Source: NIOZ-UU13 sp032250555
GTDB taxonomy: Bacteria; Planctomycetota; Phycisphaerae; Sedimentisphaerales; Anaerobacaceae
Reading direction: 5' to 3'
Assembly (NCBI GenBank): GCA_032250555.1
Contig: JAVVFI010000212.1
Span: forward strand, 1-9,458
Length of the DNA: 9,458 bases
A program made the translations under genes and the position numbers. The notes under the pieces are model-generated. The model was given only the letters and a program-made list of their open reading frames with translations, had not been told where the DNA came from and made no database searches. Shown here piece by piece: positions 1 to 5,738 of this stretch; position 1 is the first letter of the stretch; each line of letters begins with the position of its first letter.

Positions 1-9
1 AAAGGGTAC

Positions 10-33
10 CAATTTTACGAAAGGGTAAAATTG
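10..33. repeat. Perfect inverted repeat (9-bp arms, 6-nt loop)
   Basis: The arms CAATTTTAC (10-18) and GTAAAATTG (25-33) are exact reverse complements around the loop GAAAGG. The stem is AT-rich. It lies about 94 nt beyond the stop codon of the minus-strand membrane-protein gene, so it would form in that transcript's 3' region. Neither side has the T-run expected of an intrinsic terminator, so a terminator role is not claimed. The octamer AAAGGGTA also occurs twice here (1-8 and 20-27), the second copy running through the loop into the right arm. Confidence 0.45.
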
Positions 34-96
34 ATGCAAAGTGTTTATTTACAAAGAATTAAGAAGAAATATGCGAATATGGACAGAAAAGCAAAT

Positions 97-124
97 AATC
101 ATTTATCATTAATCGATAATCATT
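97..124. repeat. Four-unit 7-bp tandem repeat (AATCATT)
   Basis: Four consecutive heptamers are visible: AATCATT (97-103), TATCATT (104-110), AATCGAT (111-117) and AATCATT (118-124). On the minus strand the consensus is AATGATT. The array ends two bases before the stop triplet of the minus-strand gene, so it sits in that gene's immediate 3' flank. Short heptad arrays are known as intergenic repeats in several bacterial groups. No function can be read from the sequence. Confidence 0.6.
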
Positions 125-126
125 TA

Positions 127-2739
127 CTAATCCCACTCAACGACCAGATAAATGTGGTCAATAAAGGTATTTTTACGGCCGACGACGTCATTATTTTTAA
201 TTTGTAACTGAAAGGAGTTTAATTTGTCGCGAGTATCGACCAGACTTGTAATATCCCATGAATCAACGCTTTCGTGCTTTTCATCTTCATGCACCGGAGC
301 TTCGATGGATGCCCAGACAACCGGCTTAGTCGGCCAGCCTGTACCTACGGCCCATTCCAACTTTCCGGAGCTAAAGCGTTCTTCTTCGAAGTGTTCTATA
401 AAAACAACGACCGACTTTATAACAACATCAGCCGGGACGGAGTCATTTGAAAAATCATAAGATGTATATGAACCGTAGCGGATTCCAAACCGTTTATCGT
501 CACTTGATTGGACAGTTCCGGCTTTGTTGTCCCGTGGAGTTATTTTGGCTTTCTTTGGTGGGGGCGGACTTACCATGATAGTAAAAGACTGGGTATCTGT
601 AGTTGGTACGCTGTTGCTGTCGGCGACTTTTACTGCTACCTCATTTTCCCCGACCTGGGCGGGTGTCCACTCTATAAGGCCGGTAGCCGGGTTTATAGTC
701 ATATCGGCGGGTTTGGTGATTAAGGAGTAAGTAAGTGTATCGTTCAAATCCGGGTCTGAGGCTTTGACTTCGTATGTATATAAAATACCGACATTAGCTG
801 TGATTTCAGGAGCCGAAATGATGACCGGAGCATCGTTTGCCATGTTGACGGTAACATTAACTTTTGCAGTGTCAGTATCGCCCTTGTTGTCGCGAACCGT
901 ATAAGTGAATTCATCGCTTCCGTAGAAGTTCGCATTAGGACTATAGCTCAGTGTGCCGTCGGGATTGATTGTGACTGAGCCGTTTTTGCCGTGAGTAACG
1001 GCAGTGACTGTTAACGTATCGAGGTATAAATCTCTGCCCTTATTATCTATGTCGGTGTCGTTTGCCAGCACATCAGTTTTTACCGCCGGCGTGTCTTCTG
1101 GAATTACTATGGCATCATCCCTGGCCACAGGCGGGTCATTGACCGAGGATATCGTAATTGATACGGTAGCTGGATGGCTGTCAACTATACCGTCGTTTAC
1201 TTTAAAGGAGAAGCTGTCTGAGCCGTTGAAATTATTGTCAGGCGTATAGGTCAGATTCGGTATATCACCTCTCAAGCTGCCGTGGGAGGTTACAGATACC
1301 ATAATGTAGGACAACGGATCTGAATCCGGGTCATTGCCTATTAAATCAATCTGTACGGGCGTATCCTCAGGTGTAGTCACTGATTGAGATTCAGCTACCG
1401 GCAGAAGATTCGGGCAGACATCGATGGATACTGTTGCTGGTGTACTATCTATCTTGCCGTCATTCAATTTAAAAGAGAAAGTGTCCTGCCCTTCGAAGTC
1501 AGGCTCAGGTCTGTAGATGAGCTTTCCGCTGTTATTGAAATTTAAATCTAAGGAAAGTAAGCCGTGCTCTGGTTCTTTGCTGATATTGAACGTCAATATA
1601 TCGCCGTCCACGTCGCTCCCTGTCAGGGTAGTGATTAATGATTTGTTTACTTTTATTGTCTCAGAACGGTGATATGCTATAGGAGCATCATTTGCGGCCA
1701 GCACCGTGATCGATATCTTTGCTTCGTTTTTGCCGGCCTTTCCTTCGCTGATGCTGAAAGTGAAACTGTCCGGGCCGTTGTAGTTCGATGCCGGAGTGTA
1801 AGTCATTTTGGGTGCTTTCCCGCTCAAGTTCCCGTGGGAGGGGCCTTTTAAGATGTTGTAAGTCAAGAAATCTCGGTCGGGGTCACTTGCCATCAGGGTA
1901 ATCGATACCGATTCATCCTCCCGTGTAGTGGCGTTGCCGGGCTGAGCGACTGGAGGGCTCTTTACTACGCTTACTCCCAATGCTATAGCTAAAACTGAGA
2001 GAGTTGCTAATATCGAAAAGAGAGCGACTTTAGTCTTTTTAGATTTTGGATGTACAATATTCCGGCAGATTCGGATTACAATATTTGCCTTTTCTATCGG
2101 TTGGGCGTCGATGTTTTTCTGCTCTTTGTTTTTATCGCTAATGTATTCTTCTTTTACTCCTGTGAGATCCTCTCTGCCGTATCGGGATTCTTCAGCTTTG
2201 GGCAATTTTTCCTGAGCCCGGCTTAATGCCGCAGTATATGTTCTGATTTTCTCTTTAGCCTGGGCTTTTACTTTCGCGAGATTCTCTTTAGCCTTAGCCT
2301 CGGCTTTTCTGTGCTGTTGCCTTTCCGCCTTCAGGGTCTCCTGTGCTTGTACTTTGGCGAGGGTTTCGGCTTCTAACTTTGCCTGAACTTCTTTTAGTTG
2401 TTTCTCTTTTTGGTTCAGCTCTGCTGTAAAGGAGTCGAGTTTTTCCAGGGCTTCTTTTGTCTGAGTTTTGATTTTCGCTATTTCCGCTTTAGCCTGAGCT
2501 TCAACTCTCGCGGCCAGAGCGCTATACCTGCGGTGCTGAGTGAGGAGCTTCTGCTGGGCCCTTGCTTCTACTTTTTGTTCGGCGGCGGTTCTGGTTGCGA
2601 TTTCCAGTCTGAGCTTTTCTTCCGCTATGGCCCTTGCTTTGGCTTCTGCCTTTAGCTTTTGTTCCATTTTGGTTATTGCGGCGGCCTTATCGCTGTTGAA
2701 TAAGGCCATCCTTATATGTTGGCGGAATGTTCTACTCAT
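127..2739 (-). CDS. Membrane-anchored coiled-coil protein with cadherin-like repeats
   Basis: The 870-residue product has no N-terminal signal peptide. Residues about 16-185 are a long, charged Ala/Lys/Glu/Gln-rich helix typical of a coiled coil, reminiscent of the TolA central region in composition only. A basic stretch (PKSKKTK, 231-237) precedes one hydrophobic span (about 238-259), which predicts the N-terminus inside and the C-terminus outside. Five Ig/cadherin-like repeats follow (about 261-347, 350-442, 446-532, 535-633, 636-724). Each has a DxD-type acidic cluster that could bind calcium (SDPDRD, SDVDGD, NDPDSD, NDTDID, SDPDLND), and several linkers read NDxP. The fifth resembles putative-Ig (He_PIG) repeats. 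A proline linker (PPPPKK, 725-730) leads to a beta-rich C-terminal domain (about 731-870) that I do not recognise. An adhesive or envelope-organising role is likely. The ATG at 2737-2739 has no well-placed ribosome site; Met11 (codon 2707-2709) is an alternative start. Confidence 0.88.
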   Translation of the reverse strand: MSRTFRQHIRMALFNSDKAAAITKMEQKLKAEAKARAIAEEKLRLEIATRTAAEQKVEARAQQKLLTQHRRYSALAARVEAQAKAEIAKIKTQTKEALEKLDSFTAELNQKEKQLKEVQAKLEAETLAKVQAQETLKAERQQHRKAEAKAKENLAKVKAQAKEKIRTYTAALSRAQEKLPKAEESRYGREDLTGVKEEYISDKNKEQKNIDAQPIEKANIVIRICRNIVHPKSKKTKVALFSILATLSVLAIALGVSVVKSPPVAQPGNATTREDESVSITLMASDPDRDFLTYNILKGPSHGNLSGKAPKMTYTPASNYNGPDSFTFSISEGKAGKNEAKISITVLAANDAPIAYHRSETIKVNKSLITTLTGSDVDGDILTFNISKEPEHGLLSLDLNFNNSGKLIYRPEPDFEGQDTFSFKLNDGKIDSTPATVSIDVCPNLLPVAESQSVTTPEDTPVQIDLIGNDPDSDPLSYIMVSVTSHGSLRGDIPNLTYTPDNNFNGSDSFSFKVNDGIVDSHPATVSITISSVNDPPVARDDAIVIPEDTPAVKTDVLANDTDIDNKGRDLYLDTLTVTAVTHGKNGSVTINPDGTLSYSPNANFYGSDEFTYTVRDNKGDTDTAKVNVTVNMANDAPVIISAPEITANVGILYTYEVKASDPDLNDTLTYSLITKPADMTINPATGLIEWTPAQVGENEVAVKVADSNSVPTTDTQSFTIMVSPPPPKKAKITPRDNKAGTVQSSDDKRFGIRYGSYTSYDFSNDSVPADVVIKSVVVFIEHFEEERFSSGKLEWAVGTGWPTKPVVWASIEAPVHEDEKHESVDSWDITSLVDTRDKLNSFQLQIKNNDVVGRKNTFIDHIYLVVEWD

Positions 2740-2751
2740 TTTTAAGCCGTT

Positions 2752-2779
2752 TTTATAGGACCTCTCTGCTTATTTACAA
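2752..2779 (-). promoter_or_regulatory. Candidate promoter for the membrane-protein gene
   Basis: Read on the minus strand, TTGTAA (2779-2774) and TATAAA (2757-2752) are separated by 16 bp and match the sigma70 boxes at 4 and 5 of 6 positions. The -10 box ends only 12 bp before the ATG, so transcription from here would give a very short leader or none. That fits the absence of a ribosome-binding site at usual spacing; the only purine-rich match (GAGAGG) lies about 20 nt upstream of the ATG. The assignment is weak because AT-rich intergenic DNA often yields such matches. Confidence 0.25.
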
Positions 2780-2829
2780 GCCAATCAGAGATGCAATGCA
2801 CACGAAGTCGTATTCGTCTATACACTCGG

Positions 2830-2858
2830 TTGACTTTAGTTAAATTCAGGCCTATAAA
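2830..2858 (+). promoter_or_regulatory. Candidate sigma70-type promoter P1 for the operon
   Basis: TTGACT (2830-2835) and TATAAA (2853-2858) each match the consensus at five of six positions and are separated by the optimal 17 bp. This is the best promoter match in the divergent intergenic region, and it faces the four-gene operon. Initiation near 2865 would leave a leader of about 170 nt containing both palindromes described below. That length leaves room for control of the leader or by an operator. Confidence 0.5.
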
Positions 2859-2896
2859 TGTTCCCTATATACCTTATAAAGAGGTTAAAATTACAC

Positions 2897-2925
2897 TTGA
2901 CGGCGTGGTTTGGTACAAGTATCTT
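2897..2925 (+). promoter_or_regulatory. Candidate second promoter P2 for the operon
   Basis: TTGACG (2897-2902) is followed after 17 bp by TATCTT (2920-2925), with matches of 5 and 4 of 6. It lies downstream of P1 in the same orientation, so the operon may have tandem promoters. Transcripts would start near 2932, placing the palindromes at 2955-2968 and 2979-2989 within about 60 bp downstream of the start. It is weaker than P1. Confidence 0.35.
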
Positions 2926-2954
2926 TGGATAGTATAAGAATAGTTATTTTGAGC

Positions 2955-2968
2955 ACTCACAAGTGAGT
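2955..2968. promoter_or_regulatory. Palindrome ACTCAC-AA-GTGAGT, possible operator
   Basis: The two 6-bp arms are perfect reverse complements around AA. The element lies between the candidate promoters and the operon start, where a repressor operator would act as a roadblock. It is too short, and lacks a following T-run, to be a terminator. The regulator is unknown, and no regulator gene lies in the window. Confidence 0.35.
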
Positions 2969-2978
2969 TTGAGGGTTT

Positions 2979-2989
2979 CACACAGTGTG
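2979..2989. promoter_or_regulatory. Palindrome CACAC-A-GTGTG, possible operator
   Basis: Perfect 5-bp arms flank a single A. Its centre is about 22 bp, roughly two helical turns, from the centre of the 2955-2968 palindrome, so both could present the same DNA face. Both arms contain CAC/GTG, so the two sites may be variants of one binding motif. Palindromes this short arise often by chance. Confidence 0.28.
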
Positions 2990-3020
2990 GCTTCAATAAA
3001 GGCATATTTTGCTCATCGAA

Positions 3021-3027
3021 AAGGAGA
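3021..3027 (+). promoter_or_regulatory. Shine-Dalgarno site fixing the start of gene A
   Basis: AAGGAGA lies 5 nt upstream of the ATG at 3033. An in-frame TTG at 3009 would add eight residues, but it precedes this site and has no ribosome site of its own. The ATG at 3033 is therefore the preferred start, and it also puts the twin-arginine pair at residues 14-15, as in the two paralogues. Confidence 0.8.
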
Positions 3028-3032
3028 TATTA

Positions 3033-4352
3033 ATGGGGAAGAAGATAAGCAGAAAAGTTCATGAGCTGACTCGCAGAGACTTTATCAAGACATCGGCAGC
3101 ATTGGGGGCGGCGAGCCTTGCTGTGGGGACAAATCGAATGTACGCATCCGGCTCAGATATTTTGAAAGTTGGTTTGGTTGGTTGCGGCGGCCGGGGCACC
3201 GGCGCTGCTACGCAGGCGCTTATGGGTGTTGATAAATCGGTCAGGCTTTGGGCTATGGCGGATTTGTTTCGTGACAAGCTCGATGCCTGCTACAATATGT
3301 TGAATAAAGGCGCCAAAGGCCGATATGACCGCGTGGACTTCGACGGCCTTCCGGACCAGATGAATGTGTCAGCGCAGAGAAAGTTCGTTGGATTCGATGC
3401 ATATCAGAAGCTGCTCGAAAGTGGAGTTGATATGGTTATATTAACGACACCGCCACATTTTCGGCCTGAGCATTTTGAAGCGGCCGTTAAAGCAGGCAAG
3501 CATGTATTCCTGGAAAAGCCCGTGGCAGTTGATCCGGTTGGCATTCAAAGGATAATTGCTGCGGCTAAAGCGGCGAAGGAAAAGGGGCTTTCGGTTGTTG
3601 CGGGTACTCAGCGGCGCCATCAGTTACATTATCTGGAGATAATGAAGCGGATTCACGATGGGGCGATTGGTGATATTGTCGCTGCTCAGTGCTACTGGAA
3701 TGGTGCAGGGGGCTCGCTGAGAGGCAGCAAACCAGATGATATGAGTGATATGGAGTGGCAATGCCGGCACTGGTATTATTTTTGCTGGCTTTGCGGCGAT
3801 CACATCGTAGAGCAGCATGTTCACAATATTGATATAATGAACTGGGCGCTTAGCGGGCATCCAGTTTCAGTAATGGGGATGGGCGGTCGGGAGGTTCGCC
3901 AGGGCGGTAATATCTGGGACCATTTTGCGGTTGAATTTGAGTATCCGGAAGGGGTTCGTGTTTTAAGCATGTGCCGGCAGATACCCCGCTGCAGCGACCG
4001 GGTATCTGAGAGAATAGTCGGTACAAAAGGATTTGCTTATATTGACAGCGCAACCGGTTATATAAAAGGAGAGAATCCATACGAGGGGCCGGCTTCACCG
4101 AATCCGTACGTTCAGGAGCATATCGACCTGATCAGGAGTATCCGCGAAGACACCGGTGTGAATGAAGGTGTGCAGGTAGCGGAAAGCACGATGTGTGCGA
4201 TTATGGGCAGAATGAGCGCCTATACCGGGCGGTCGATGAGTTGGGACTGGGCGATGAAAGGATCGAAGCTTGACTTGCGTCCTGAGAAATATGAATTTGG
4301 TGATTTACCGGTAAGGCCTGTTGCTGTTCCGGGTAAAACTATGCTTATTTAA
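3033..4352 (+). CDS. Tat-exported Gfo/Idh/MocA family oxidoreductase (A)
   Basis: The product is 439 residues. Residues 13-19 (TRRDFIK) are a twin-arginine motif followed by an Ala-rich hydrophobic stretch, with a likely cleavage site after MYA (about 38), so the protein is exported folded. The Rossmann fold begins at GLVGCGGRG (47-55), with the glycine-rich NAD(P) loop at 50-55. EKP (161-163) holds the lysine typical of this superfamily, and HNIDIMNW (264-271) matches the C-terminal-domain HxxDxxxW active-site motif. Length is usual for Tat-type members. It is the first gene of a four-gene operon, 38 bp before B. It resembles C more than B (shared EKPVAVDPVG, MGGREVR, GRMSAYTGR). Substrate and reaction are not determinable: sugar oxidation, or redox-assisted glycoside cleavage as in GH109, are the main possibilities. 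Family assignment is firm; function is inferred. Confidence 0.93.
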   Translation: MGKKISRKVHELTRRDFIKTSAALGAASLAVGTNRMYASGSDILKVGLVGCGGRGTGAATQALMGVDKSVRLWAMADLFRDKLDACYNMLNKGAKGRYDRVDFDGLPDQMNVSAQRKFVGFDAYQKLLESGVDMVILTTPPHFRPEHFEAAVKAGKHVFLEKPVAVDPVGIQRIIAAAKAAKEKGLSVVAGTQRRHQLHYLEIMKRIHDGAIGDIVAAQCYWNGAGGSLRGSKPDDMSDMEWQCRHWYYFCWLCGDHIVEQHVHNIDIMNWALSGHPVSVMGMGGREVRQGGNIWDHFAVEFEYPEGVRVLSMCRQIPRCSDRVSERIVGTKGFAYIDSATGYIKGENPYEGPASPNPYVQEHIDLIRSIREDTGVNEGVQVAESTMCAIMGRMSAYTGRSMSWDWAMKGSKLDLRPEKYEFGDLPVRPVAVPGKTMLI

Positions 4353-4390
4353 TAACATTTGGCAGATAACGATAGTTGAAAGGATAACTT

Positions 4391-5698
4391 ATGAAAAGTG
4401 AAGCAAAAAAAGATAACTCAGCGCTGTCTCGCAGAGACTTTATCAAGACCTCAGCGGCGTTTGGGGCTGCGAGTCTGGCTGTTGGAACAAACCGAATGTA
4501 CGCGGCGGGCTCCGACAAGATACGTATCGGCCTGGTAGGGTGCGGCGGGCGTGGTTCCGGTGCTGCCGCGCAAGCCCTGTCAGCCGGTGAAGACGTGGTC
4601 TTAACAGCCATGGGCGACGTCTTCGAGGATCGCCTGCAGCGCAGTCTCAGGAACCTCATGAACGAAAAGAAATTTGGGGCACGCGTGAAAGTAAGCAACA
4701 ATTCGTGCTTCGTAGGCCTGGATGCTTACCAACAAGTGATCGATAGCGGTGTGGATGTGGTTCTCCTGGCTACGCCTCCCGGTTTCCGGCCGCAGCATCT
4801 TAGAGCTGCGGTCGAGGCGGGCAAACAGGTTTTCTGCGAGAAACCCATGGCTACCGACGCCCCGGGTGTGCGTTCGGTTCTGAAATCCGCGGCCATAGCC
4901 AAGGAGAAGAATCTGGCTCTGGTGGCCGGTTTCTGTTGGCGTTATCACTTGGCGCGTCGCGCTTTCTATGAGCGTGTACACCAGGGCGCCATCGGCTCAA
5001 TTCGTGCTGTCTATGCCACCTATATGACCGGACCAGTGAAACCCATGCCACCAGCCAGCAGACGCCCGGCAGGCATGAGTGACGTTGAATGGCAGCTCCA
5101 CAACTGGTATAATTTCACATGGTTATCCGGGGATGGGCTGGTAGAACAAGCATGTCACAGTGTTGACAAGATTGCCTGGGCGATGAACGGAGTGCTTCCT
5201 GTTAAAGCAGTGGCAACAGGCGGTCGCCAATTCCCAAACAACGAAGGCAATATCTTTGACCACATCGATGTTTTCTACGAATATCCGGATGGGGTCCGTG
5301 CGTTCATGGCCCAACGTCAAATACTCAATTGCTACGGCGACAACTCGGACTACCTCATGGGCTCGGATGGTCTGGGCAACATCAAGGGCTGGAGTGATCC
5401 TACCATCACCGGCAAGGAGACCTGGCGCTATCGGGGTCCCAAATGCGACATGTACCAGGTCGAACACGATGAGTTATTCGAATCCATCCGCAACGGCCGC
5501 CCCATTAATGACGGTATCTGGATGGCTCACAGCACGCTCATGGCTCTCATGGGACGCATGGCCGCCTACACCGGAAAAGAGATATCCTGGGAGCAAGCCA
5601 TGAATTCCCAGGAAAAACTTGTCCCCGACAACCTGACCTGGAACATGGACCTGCCCATCAGGCCCATGTCTATGCCGGGGAAAACTCAGTTTATTTAA
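4391..5698 (+). CDS. Tat-exported Gfo/Idh/MocA family oxidoreductase (B)
   Basis: The product is 435 residues. The ATG is 6 nt after AAAGGA (4379-4384). The twin-arginine motif SRRDFIK is at 13-19, with likely cleavage near MYA (36-38). The nucleotide-binding loop GCGGRG is at 50-55, the superfamily lysine in EKP (150-152), and the HSVDKIAW motif at 256-263. The catalytic body is the most divergent of the three: EKPMATDAPG replaces EKPVAVDPVG, and ATGGRQ replaces GMGGRE. Codon use also differs. ATC encodes 11 of 19 isoleucines here, against 6 of 24 in A and 5 of 21 in C (hand counts). The leader is nevertheless identical to that of C from residue 12 to 43, and the C-terminus ends in the same PGKTxxI pattern. 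This suggests a different substrate or step from A and C, and possibly a different origin for the body. Confidence 0.92.
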   Translation: MKSEAKKDNSALSRRDFIKTSAAFGAASLAVGTNRMYAAGSDKIRIGLVGCGGRGSGAAAQALSAGEDVVLTAMGDVFEDRLQRSLRNLMNEKKFGARVKVSNNSCFVGLDAYQQVIDSGVDVVLLATPPGFRPQHLRAAVEAGKQVFCEKPMATDAPGVRSVLKSAAIAKEKNLALVAGFCWRYHLARRAFYERVHQGAIGSIRAVYATYMTGPVKPMPPASRRPAGMSDVEWQLHNWYNFTWLSGDGLVEQACHSVDKIAWAMNGVLPVKAVATGGRQFPNNEGNIFDHIDVFYEYPDGVRAFMAQRQILNCYGDNSDYLMGSDGLGNIKGWSDPTITGKETWRYRGPKCDMYQVEHDELFESIRNGRPINDGIWMAHSTLMALMGRMAAYTGKEISWEQAMNSQEKLVPDNLTWNMDLPIRPMSMPGKTQFI

Positions 5699-5738
5699 TA
5701 TAAACTCGGCAGGCAGCGATTAGCTGAAAGGAAGACTT

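Noticed and set aside
224..2655. Plus-strand open frames inside the membrane-protein gene
   Set aside because: They are short, lack ribosome sites and domains, and lie antisense to a gene with continuous repeat architecture.
2802..2817. ACGAA-N6-TTCGT inverted repeat in the divergent intergenic region
   Set aside because: Five-bp arms are expected by chance in this length of DNA, and it is not placed at a promoter box.
3009..3032. TTG at 3009 as the start of gene A
   Set aside because: The strong AAGGAGA site at 3021-3027 lies downstream of it and is correctly spaced for the ATG at 3033, which also aligns the Tat motif with the paralogues.
4345..4701. Minus-strand frame opposite the start of gene B
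   Set aside because: It is the antisense of the conserved Tat leader; similar frames opposite A and C appear only because the leader is repeated.
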